Positions 51,000 to 59,206 of a DNA stretch of 64,000 nt are shown one piece after another; the first letter of the stretch is position 1, and every line of letters starts with the position of its first letter. Source of the DNA: an uncultured Flavobacteriaceae bacterium (GTDB taxonomy: Bacteria > Bacteroidota > Bacteroidia > Flavobacteriales > Flavobacteriaceae); contig CANLWB010000001.1 in assembly GCA_947494695.1 (NCBI GenBank), forward strand, positions 496,001 to 560,000, given 5' to 3'. The notes under the pieces were generated by a model. It had not been told where the DNA came from, searched no databases, and saw nothing but the letters and a program-made list of their open reading frames with translations. The position numbers were made by a program, and so were the translations under genes.

Positions 51000-53903
51000 A
51001 TGAAAAAATTTAATTTTAAAACTGTTGTGCAGATGTGTGTCTTATTGCTATCTGTGCCCCTGTTTTCACAAACAGTGACCATTGACCAGAGCGTTCAACG
51101 CTATTTGGGAGCCGTCACGGATTTAGACCGGACGAAATATTTTAGAATTCATTCTAATGCGACTACAGATCCTGAGATGAATGCTTTTTTTTCAGATTAT
51201 AATGTCACCCGCGGAAGGAGTTTTTGGGGACCATTCTCTTATGCTAAGCAGAAAACAGGATCTGTGGGTAGCTATCCTGCTTACAAAGATGGCCCCGGCG
51301 GTGTTCGAAATGTGTCGAGCTTCGTTGGTACAGAACACCCTAGAAATGTGATTCGATATGATTTAGATATGGTAGCCGCCGCTAACTGGACCGTAGAATA
51401 CTGGAAAGATTTTGTCGATGATAATGGACGTCCAGAGTTTTTCGAACTCATGAACGAACCTTTTGTGCATTCTGATGATGACATTTTTTCGGAACAGCAA
51501 CCCGATGCGAACTTGATGCGTCTGCGTATGGCAGATTGGTATAATGAAGTTGGTAAAAAAATTCATGACGAACCGCTATTGGCAAACATGAAAGTCATAG
51601 GGTATTCTAGTGCCTGGCCATCTATGGAGTTATGGAATTTTGGTCATTGGGATAGCAGGATGAAAATGTTTATGGATCGTGCTGGAGCCAATATGGATGC
51701 TTTTGCAACCCACCTTTATGATGGCATTAATGTTACTGGACAGGATTCTTTTAGATCTGGAAGTAATTCCGAGGCGATATTAGACCTTATTGAAGCGTAT
51801 AGCCATATTAAATTCGGATTCGTTAAAGATCATGCTATTACCGAATATGGAGGTATTGCAAAGGGGTATGGCCCAAACTATTCTGATGCCGAGAGTGCGC
51901 AAACTACGAAATCATTTAACAATATTTTGTTCAACTTATTAGAACGTGAGGATAAAATGGCGATCTCTATTCCCTTTGCTACCGATAAGTCCTTATGGTT
52001 TTTAACAGCGGCTAATAACTATCAACCATATGGTGCAGTATTATTTAGACCGGCCAATTTAGGACAGCCAAACCCTACAGGTTGGGTGTATACACCTAAA
52101 ATTCATTTTTATGACCTATGGAAGTCATTCGAAGGGAAGCGTATTGAAGTGAATTCAGATGATTTTGATGTTCAGGCTCAGGCTTTTGTCAATGGTTCTA
52201 AAATGTATGTGGCTCTAAATAACCTGGATACTGGCTCGAAAACGGTAAATTTAAATTTTGCCGATGCTTTTTCAGGATTTCAAAACGTGAGAATAAAAAA
52301 ACTGAAGGTATACGATAACGTTTCTCCAGATTTTAGTAACACAGTAAGCAATAGTGCACCATCAAGTATAACCTTGATAGGAGGTGAAACTGTAACTCTG
52401 GAATATACCTTTTCAAGTGCGATTACTTTCGATAATGCTATACGTAGAACAAAATACTATGCGTCTACTTATTTGAAGCCGATTTCAAGTGGATCGAATA
52501 TATCGTTTTCTTTTAATAATGTAACAACAGGCTCGGGGAGGGCTATGTTAAGAATGTCTATTGGAAGAAAACATAACGTTACAAAAGCACCAACTGTTAC
52601 CGTAAATGGGACACCTATTTCTGTTCCGGATAACTGGAAAGGATACGATCAAGCGAACAGAACCGATTTTTTCGGAACCATAGAAATTCCAGTACCTATG
52701 AATCTCATCCAGGCGAATAATACGGTGGTACTTAATTTTCCTGATTCGGGAGGACATGTGGCAGCTTTGATTTTACAGGTAGAAAAGTATGATTCTGCGG
52801 TAAGCGAACAAAGCGCTTACCCAAATGGTGTACCACAGAATATTCCTGGAACTATTGTTGCAAAAAATTTCGATAATGGAGGAGAGGGGGTAGCTTACCA
52901 TGATACGACTTCTGGAAATACAGGAGGTGTATATAGGTCTACCGATGTCGATCTTGATAATGGGGATGGTGATGTTGTTATTGGTTGGACAGATTCGGGG
53001 GAATGGTTAGAGTATACCGTAAATGCTACGGCAGGCACCTATAATATTGAGGCCAGAGTAGCTTCGCCCAAAGACGATAAGGATATTGTTGTTAAATTAG
53101 ATGGCGCAACTTTAGGAACGTTTACGGTTCCGAATACGGGAGCATGGGACGCCTATCAAACGATAACGTTGAATGATATTGCTGTAACGGGAGGTGTTAA
53201 TAAGGTATTACAATTGGAGTTTCCCGATGGCGGACTAAACTTAAAAGACCTGTCGTTCGTTAGTACAATACCTGGTGCAGATACCGTAGAGTGTACACGA
53301 TTACCAATGTCGATGGAACCTCAATCTTCTTATACCGTTAATGTACCATATACAGCGACTCAGAATAGGGATATTGTCGTTGAGTTTTGGAATAATTCAA
53401 CATGGATTGCTAATGGAACTGTAACCGTTGGGCCTGGTTCTGGAACAGCATCGGTAGCAATTAATTTAAACAATCCACCAGCCACTGGTTCTGACTATTT
53501 ATGGAAAGTTAATATTCGTCCGGTTGGTGCGTCCTGGACAGAAAATATAGATGGTTGTAAAGTAACAGGAGTTAGTGTGTTATCTTCAACATTATCGTCC
53601 AGAAAGCATGATGAATCTGTGGGGCAAATGGGTGATTTTAATAAGGTAGGTGTAAAAGCATATCCCAATCCATTTAAGAGTAGTTTAAATATTGTATTGC
53701 CTAAAAGACATTCATTTAAAGAAGCCCAGGTTTTCGATACTTACGGAAGGTTGTTGTATAGCCAAAAGATAGAACATAATCAGCAAAATATTGATCTAAG
53801 CCATTTTAGTTCCAAAGCTGCTGGTACCAATGTTTATTTAATCAAGTTCCTGGAGAAGGATGGGGCAAGAGGAAGAACGGCAATTAAAGTCGTTAAAAAT
53901 TGA
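51000..53903 (+). CDS. GH86-like beta-agarase/beta-porphyranase with CBM6 and T9SS sorting domain
   Basis: This 967-residue secreted enzyme has a signal peptide (MCVLLLSVPLFSQ). The catalytic TIM barrel (about 30-390) has the clan GH-A acid/base Glu153 in FFELMNEPFVH and nucleophile Glu282 in HAITEYGGIA; the pattern fits GH86, which cleaves agar or porphyran. A beta-sandwich follows (about 390-600), then a CBM6-like module (about 620-760, GEGVAYHDTTSGNTGGVYR, DSGEWLEYTVN), a further beta domain and the T9SS sorting domain (AYPNPFKSSLNIVL to AIKVVKN). GH86 is judged from motifs; GH50 and others are less likely. Confidence 0.85.
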   Translation: MKKFNFKTVVQMCVLLLSVPLFSQTVTIDQSVQRYLGAVTDLDRTKYFRIHSNATTDPEMNAFFSDYNVTRGRSFWGPFSYAKQKTGSVGSYPAYKDGPGGVRNVSSFVGTEHPRNVIRYDLDMVAAANWTVEYWKDFVDDNGRPEFFELMNEPFVHSDDDIFSEQQPDANLMRLRMADWYNEVGKKIHDEPLLANMKVIGYSSAWPSMELWNFGHWDSRMKMFMDRAGANMDAFATHLYDGINVTGQDSFRSGSNSEAILDLIEAYSHIKFGFVKDHAITEYGGIAKGYGPNYSDAESAQTTKSFNNILFNLLEREDKMAISIPFATDKSLWFLTAANNYQPYGAVLFRPANLGQPNPTGWVYTPKIHFYDLWKSFEGKRIEVNSDDFDVQAQAFVNGSKMYVALNNLDTGSKTVNLNFADAFSGFQNVRIKKLKVYDNVSPDFSNTVSNSAPSSITLIGGETVTLEYTFSSAITFDNAIRRTKYYASTYLKPISSGSNISFSFNNVTTGSGRAMLRMSIGRKHNVTKAPTVTVNGTPISVPDNWKGYDQANRTDFFGTIEIPVPMNLIQANNTVVLNFPDSGGHVAALILQVEKYDSAVSEQSAYPNGVPQNIPGTIVAKNFDNGGEGVAYHDTTSGNTGGVYRSTDVDLDNGDGDVVIGWTDSGEWLEYTVNATAGTYNIEARVASPKDDKDIVVKLDGATLGTFTVPNTGAWDAYQTITLNDIAVTGGVNKVLQLEFPDGGLNLKDLSFVSTIPGADTVECTRLPMSMEPQSSYTVNVPYTATQNRDIVVEFWNNSTWIANGTVTVGPGSGTASVAINLNNPPATGSDYLWKVNIRPVGASWTENIDGCKVTGVSVLSSTLSSRKHDESVGQMGDFNKVGVKAYPNPFKSSLNIVLPKRHSFKEAQVFDTYGRLLYSQKIEHNQQNIDLSHFSSKAAGTNVYLIKFLEKDGARGRTAIKVVKN

Positions 53904-53935
53904 TTAAACCTTAGTTTTACTAATTTTTAAGACAT

Positions 53936-53975
53936 AAAAAAAGCTGCTGATTGCCATAACAATCAGCAGCTTTTT
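53936..53975. terminator. Bidirectional terminator between convergent genes
   Basis: AAAAAGCTGCTGATTG pairs with CAATCAGCAGCTTTTT around CCATAA. T-runs flank it on both strands, so it can end the GH86-like gene (plus) and the DUF3179 gene (minus). Confidence 0.9.
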
Positions 53976-54006
53976 CATTTTCACACTAAATTAGCGAAAT
54001 ATACGA

Positions 54007-55071
54007 TTACGGGGTGAAAATCTCTGGATCTGGATAAAATGCCGCAATAGCAAACCAATAGCTCATAACCGAATTCGCTCCTGTAAGCGTTTCCCCAGTT
54101 CTGGGGCCTTCAATAGCTTTACCAAAAATAGACCATTTGTTTCCTTCGTTATCCTTGAAAAAAGCTTCAGATCCATTAAAATCATACTCAAAAGTTAGAT
54201 TATCGTGATCTCCGGTTAGCTCAAACCCGTAGATCAGGTCTTCATTCCCTACTATTAAATAGTTTGAGCCATTGAACGAATCTCTTATAATGCTGCCATT
54301 CCCAAAGTCTGAAAACTGATAAACTTTAGAGACATCATTGTCTATAATGGCGTATACACGATCCTTATTAGGTAATGCAGAATTTAAAATTGAGGGTACA
54401 AATAGAAACCCGCTATTATTGGTAGAATAGTCACCGTACGGCGAGGTACCGTAGGTTCTGGAGAAGCCAGTTTGTGTGGTTAAAACCTCAGAATCCGGGT
54501 ACAGGGTTTTCCAGGTTTTCCAATCCGTTTCTATAACATCAATCAAAGTGGGTTTGTTATTAATGAGTTCTCCATTAACACATTCAAGCCTTAATTGAGA
54601 CCAATGGCTGTCTGTATTCCTGTCGTAAAGTATAAGATTTGCATTGTATAGTAAACCCGATACACCAAACGTACTTTTCGTACCATTACTTTTGCTTTCC
54701 CAGGCGAAAGCTGTTCCTGTTAACGGACAATAATTTAAAGTAATAAATTTACCGTTTATTTCATCATTTACTACCTCGTGCCAATCTAAAACAATATGAG
54801 GATAAGCCTTAGCTTCATTATTGTAAACAAGGCCAACGACGAGATCGGCATCATTTAGAAAATTGGCGTTATTGGTCTGCATAAAAACAGGATTATCTAT
54901 AGATGGGATACCATCTTTTCCGGGGCCTCCGTCTTTGACTTCAGAAATAGGAATTAGCCAGTCGCCGGAAGCATTGCTTCCGTTTGGGGGTAGAGGATTA
55001 TTACTGTCATCGCTGCTGCAGGCTATAACTAAAAAGCAACAGACTAATACATAGACTATATTCTTTTTCAT
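54007..55071 (-). CDS. DUF3179-domain lipoprotein
   Basis: This 354-residue protein has a lipoprotein signal with lipobox VIACSS and a Ser/Asp-rich tether (SSDDSNNPLPPNGSN). The DUF3179 domain shows KDGIPSIDNPVF, the LNYCPLTGTAFAW motif with its Cys, and LILYDRNTDSHWSQL; a conserved Asp-rich segment follows. The domain occurs in secreted proteins of bacteria and archaea and has no established function. The gene is preceded by a barrel gene 5 bp upstream, so they share a transcript. Confidence 0.88.
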   Translation of the reverse strand: MKKNIVYVLVCCFLVIACSSDDSNNPLPPNGSNASGDWLIPISEVKDGGPGKDGIPSIDNPVFMQTNNANFLNDADLVVGLVYNNEAKAYPHIVLDWHEVVNDEINGKFITLNYCPLTGTAFAWESKSNGTKSTFGVSGLLYNANLILYDRNTDSHWSQLRLECVNGELINNKPTLIDVIETDWKTWKTLYPDSEVLTTQTGFSRTYGTSPYGDYSTNNSGFLFVPSILNSALPNKDRVYAIIDNDVSKVYQFSDFGNGSIIRDSFNGSNYLIVGNEDLIYGFELTGDHDNLTFEYDFNGSEAFFKDNEGNKWSIFGKAIEGPRTGETLTGANSVMSYWFAIAAFYPDPEIFTP

Positions 55072-55076
55072 AACAT

Positions 55077-56048
55077 TTAGTTTAATTGTAATACATTTTT
55101 CTTCGAGACTATTTTAAATAAAAACCCGGTCGTTATTCTATACGTTGGTGTTAGTTGTGTGCCATCAACATTATTATAAATAGGGATTTCGGCCTTTGCC
55201 GAGAAAGCTAAATTTGATGTTACATTTATAGAGAAGTTGGGAATTAAAGACACCCAATTACCACCAGTGTTGTCCAGGCTAAAGTCATCAATGGTATCTC
55301 GTTGTGCATGTCTATATTTAAAAGAAAGACTTGGATTTGTAAGTGCTTTAAGGAGTATAAATTGATCGGAAAAGCTTATAAAACCCTGGAATTCGTTGCC
55401 AAATTTATAAGAGCTATTATCAAAATAGGTATCATTGGTTCCAGTGTTTCTGTAAATGGCTCTTGCAGAAAAAGTAAAAGATGGCCTGAAATTAAAATTC
55501 TTAGAGAATGATGTCCAATAGATAACATCCCAGGCATTACTACCTGGTTGCAAATCGGCATTTAACGTTATACCCAGTTCGTTTGTCTCGGTAGATGAAC
55601 CCAACGGAATTTTAGTTCCCAATCCAACAGCTATGTTACTTTGACGTCCTAATAATTCCGGGAAATTATATTTTAATAGAACAACGGCGTCACCAATACC
55701 GGAACTCTGATCCAGGTTTTCATTTCCAAATTGGGTTATTTTACGTCTTTGGTTTACCCATGTAAACAGGCCCTCAATGGAAAACCTGTCGGTAACCGAA
55801 TAGTTTGCGTTCAATAAAACCGAATGTGTAATTCTTAATCTGGAATTATCGTTTAAGGTTTCGGTACCGGAATTCAAGGTGTTTAAATTATTATAGTCAT
55901 AGTTTAACCCTATTTGTATGCCCCCTTTTTCTTGTTGAGAAAGTCCTAAGTTATTGGATAAGGGAATACCACCGGAGCAGCATGTTTGAGCATGGATTTG
56001 TGGAAAGACTAAAACACATATTATAAAAATGAGCCTTTTTATATTCAT
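55077..56048 (-). CDS. Outer-membrane transporter-like barrel protein
   Basis: Counting from ATG at 56048 (MNIKRLIFIICVLVFPQIHA) the signal peptide is clean; the ORF continues 63 bases upstream but without signal character. The mature protein has about 300 residues with a CCSGG start and many amphipathic strands (QIGLNYDYNNLNTL, SVTDRFSIEGLFTWVNQ, NIAVGLGTKIPLGS), as in MetA-pathway or phenol-transporter-like barrels. It is 5 bp upstream of the DUF3179 gene. Substrate unknown. Confidence 0.78.
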   Translation of the reverse strand: MNIKRLIFIICVLVFPQIHAQTCCSGGIPLSNNLGLSQQEKGGIQIGLNYDYNNLNTLNSGTETLNDNSRLRITHSVLLNANYSVTDRFSIEGLFTWVNQRRKITQFGNENLDQSSGIGDAVVLLKYNFPELLGRQSNIAVGLGTKIPLGSSTETNELGITLNADLQPGSNAWDVIYWTSFSKNFNFRPSFTFSARAIYRNTGTNDTYFDNSSYKFGNEFQGFISFSDQFILLKALTNPSLSFKYRHAQRDTIDDFSLDNTGGNWVSLIPNFSINVTSNLAFSAKAEIPIYNNVDGTQLTPTYRITTGFLFKIVSKKNVLQLN

Positions 56049-56356
56049 AGCAAATCTTTTAGCATATATAAGGTGTCGATAAAATGCAATTTGCCTTACT
56101 AATTTTAACATTTAAGGACGACGTGGGAGTAATACTTATATAAATTGATGACTTTAGGAGGGTTACAACGGGTTTTGTTCTTCGTTTAACTACATTGATA
56201 GTTTGGAAATAACTTATTATAGAATGATTGATTTGTTTTACTATTTAGGACATATGATGTTTATGTAAGAAGTCGTTTTCACTACTTTCGGGGTGTGATT
56301 TTGTGTTAGTAAATATTTAAACACCGAACAGTTAGAGTTTTTTATTTTAATATATA

Positions 56357-57538
56357 ATGCTAAATAGAGAAAAGAATTATCCCGTTTTCAGACTTCTATG
56401 CGTTTTGGTTTTAATGGTAAACCTGGGTTGTACCGATCCAGTGGTTCCTGAGTATGAATACAAAGAAGGCTTGGTTTATGTGGATGCCTACGTCTCCACA
56501 TCGTTGGGAGCTTCATTTGTTCGTATAACAGAAACCTCCTTTGTTAGTGAAAAATTAAAAGACCTTTTTGTTAAGGGAGCCACGGTTTCTTATAGAAATG
56601 TAGATACTGGTCTTCAAGTGACCTTAATGGAATCTGACGGTGTATATGTTCCTCCAAAAGATTTTTATGCTTCTGTGGGTGATGTGTGGGAACTGTTAAT
56701 CACGTTTCGAGATGGAAGAAGGTATAGGTCTAAACAGGAGACTATTGTAGAATCGGTTGGGTTCTCAAATTTGAAAGCCACCTATAATAAAGAATTGGCT
56801 TATAGAGAAGGTATCGATGATTTTGTTCCAGGACATTTTGTGTCTTTGAATATAGACGATCCGGGTGATGAAGAGAACTACTATTTTTGGACATTTCGTT
56901 CTTTCGAAAAACTTAAGGTTTGTGGAGAATGTTTAGAAAAGATTTTAAGAGGCGGGAAGTGTATAGAATCTGATGGATTTATTCAAGGAGGGCGTACAAT
57001 TAGTTATGGTTGTGAAACAGACTGTTGGCAGATACGATATAATGAAGATATAAGGATTTTTTCAGATGAGTTTACCAATGGTATTGAAACAAAAGGGATC
57101 CCGGTTGGGGATGTATTGCTTTACTCTAAAAACGATATTTTAGTCGAGATTCAGCAATATTCTTTATCTGCCGCGGCCTACAAGTATTACCGGGTTATAA
57201 AAGATATTGTAGATAATAATGGAGGTTTTAATGCGCCACCACCGGCGGCTTTAATAGGAAATATGTTTAATCCCGAAGATCCTAATGAATTTGTATTAGG
57301 TAGGTTCACGGCAGCTTCTGCGGTGATAGAATCTGTTTTTATTGAACGGTCTCAAATTGAAGAACGGTCTTTAGAAATCACCACAATTGCACCTGAAACG
57401 TGCAGAGATGTTTGCCCTGGGTCTTCGTGTTCCATTGTAATCCCTATTCCGCCAGAATGCATGCCGGTTTTAGAAGTGCCATGTGAAGAATCCAGATTTC
57501 GGACACAGATAAGACCAGAAGATTGGGTTGATATATAG
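56357..57538 (+). CDS. DUF4249-domain lipoprotein, first copy
   Basis: This 393-residue protein has a lipoprotein signal and lipobox VNLGC, then DUF4249 (GLVYVDAYVSTSLGASFVRI). Cysteine-rich segments (VCGECLEKI, GCETDCWQIRYNED) and the NNGGFNAPPPAALIGNMFNP block follow. DUF4249 proteins accompany TonB-dependent receptors in Bacteroidota and probably sit in the outer membrane as partners of the receptor. It is a close paralogue of the gene at 57890-59071. Both precede the receptor gene, whereas in most loci DUF4249 follows the receptor. Confidence 0.9.
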   Translation: MLNREKNYPVFRLLCVLVLMVNLGCTDPVVPEYEYKEGLVYVDAYVSTSLGASFVRITETSFVSEKLKDLFVKGATVSYRNVDTGLQVTLMESDGVYVPPKDFYASVGDVWELLITFRDGRRYRSKQETIVESVGFSNLKATYNKELAYREGIDDFVPGHFVSLNIDDPGDEENYYFWTFRSFEKLKVCGECLEKILRGGKCIESDGFIQGGRTISYGCETDCWQIRYNEDIRIFSDEFTNGIETKGIPVGDVLLYSKNDILVEIQQYSLSAAAYKYYRVIKDIVDNNGGFNAPPPAALIGNMFNPEDPNEFVLGRFTAASAVIESVFIERSQIEERSLEITTIAPETCRDVCPGSSCSIVIPIPPECMPVLEVPCEESRFRTQIRPEDWVDI

Positions 57539-57889
57539 TGACCATAAATTCGAATTTTAATACAATAAAATATAGGATTCGGCTTTGATGGTAAATGAGA
57601 AATTTACAATTAAAGAATTGGTTTAAAGTCTAATAAAGCTAAAACGTGATGGAGGTTTCTTTTTCACCTGCTTTTCTTAGAATTTACCGATTCTTATTAC
57701 TTGATAATTATGGATTAAAAAATGATTGATTTGTATTGGTATTTAACATTTACAGCGTTAAAATAACATATTGTTTTTACTACATTAGTGGTAGGGTTTA
57801 TGTTAGTTAATTGTCTAAATTTTCGGTTTAATGCTAAGGTGTTACCCCTGAGACCTTTAATCGAATCGAGTTAATCATTTTAAAATTTA
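57539..57889. other. 351-base gap with duplicated upstream sequence
   Basis: No gene seen. AATGATTGATTTGT at 57721-57734 also occurs at 56223-56236 before the first DUF4249 gene, and weaker similarity follows in both, so the upstream region was duplicated with the gene. It probably holds a promoter for the second copy. Confidence 0.6.
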
Positions 57890-59071
57890 ATGTTTAATAA
57901 AAGAACGTTTTGTTCAATTGTCAGGTCTCTGTGCTTCTTAGTTTTAATGACAAGTATGGGTTGCACAGACCCTGTTGCTCCAGAGTATGAATACAAAGAA
58001 GGGTTGGTTTATATTGATGCATATATTTCAACAGCCATTGGATCTTCTTATACTCGAATATCTGAAACAGTTTTGATTGCCAACAAATTAAAAAATTTTT
58101 TTGTTGGAGGAGCCACCGTTTCTTATAGAAATGTGAATACTAATTTTGAAGTTTTTTTGATGGAATCGGAACAAGGATATTTTCCTCCTAGTGAATTTCA
58201 TGCCACGGTTGGTGAAGCGTGGGAGCTTTTAATCACGCTTCCCGATGGAAGAAAATACCAATCTGAACCAGAAACCATAATAGAGTCGGTTGGGTTTTCA
58301 AATTTAAGAGCTAACTATGATAAAGCATTAGAGTTTAGAGAAAGTATTGATGATTTCGTTCCAGGTCATTTAATTTCCATAGATATTGATGACCCCGGAG
58401 GCGAGGAAAACTATTATTTCTGGAAGTTTCGAACATTCGAAAAACTTAAGGTTTGTGGGCAGTGCTATGAGTCCATTTTAAGAGACGGACAATGTGTAAA
58501 TGCACCTAAACCTATAGAGGAAGAAAAAACATTTACTTATGGGTGTGAAACGGATTGTTGGCAGATACGATATAATGAAGATATTAGGATTTTTTCGGAT
58601 GACTTTTCAAATGGGGCTTTAGTACAGAGTATACCAGTTGGGCATGTGTTATTGTTTACTAAAAACAATATTACTGTAGAGGTACAGCAATATTCTTTAT
58701 CTGCTACGGCACATAAATATTATCGGGTTATCAAGGATATTGTGGATAATAATGGTGGATTTAATGCACCACCACCAGCAGCACTAATAGGTAACATGTT
58801 TAATCCCGAAGATCATACGGAATTTGTTTTGGGTAGATTTACGGCAGCTTCAGCGGTGACGAAATCTATATTTATCGATAGGTCGCAGATTAAAGAAAAG
58901 CCTTTTGAGCCACTAAAATTAGTAGATCCTGAGAAATGCGATGATATATGCTCTTTATCTGACTGTTCTTCTATGACTCCAGTGCCAGAATGCATACCAG
59001 TTAGGAGAGTGCCTTGTGAAGAATCTAGATTTCGGACACAAATAAGACCTAAAGCATGGGTCGATTTATAA
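57890..59071 (+). CDS. DUF4249-domain lipoprotein, second copy
   Basis: Same length (393 residues) and layout as the preceding DUF4249 gene: lipobox TSMGC, GLVYIDAYISTAIGSSYTRI, VCGQCYESI, GCETDCWQIRYNED, NNGGFNAPPPAALIGNMFNP, and the shared end EESRFRTQIRP. Differences are spread over the protein, so the duplication is not recent. It lies 135 bp before the TonB-dependent receptor gene and presumably works with it. Confidence 0.9.
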   Translation: MFNKRTFCSIVRSLCFLVLMTSMGCTDPVAPEYEYKEGLVYIDAYISTAIGSSYTRISETVLIANKLKNFFVGGATVSYRNVNTNFEVFLMESEQGYFPPSEFHATVGEAWELLITLPDGRKYQSEPETIIESVGFSNLRANYDKALEFRESIDDFVPGHLISIDIDDPGGEENYYFWKFRTFEKLKVCGQCYESILRDGQCVNAPKPIEEEKTFTYGCETDCWQIRYNEDIRIFSDDFSNGALVQSIPVGHVLLFTKNNITVEVQQYSLSATAHKYYRVIKDIVDNNGGFNAPPPAALIGNMFNPEDHTEFVLGRFTAASAVTKSIFIDRSQIKEKPFEPLKLVDPEKCDDICSLSDCSSMTPVPECIPVRRVPCEESRFRTQIRPKAWVDL

Positions 59072-59206
59072 TGATGTATGGAATTGAATAGAAATCAGAT
59101 AAGCACATGGTTTGCTTTTCGGGATATGCGTGATATGTCCTGTGTTATGTTAAAAAAATGAACAACTTAATAAGATCTAATATCGAACAAATTTAAAATA
59201 CGTTTT

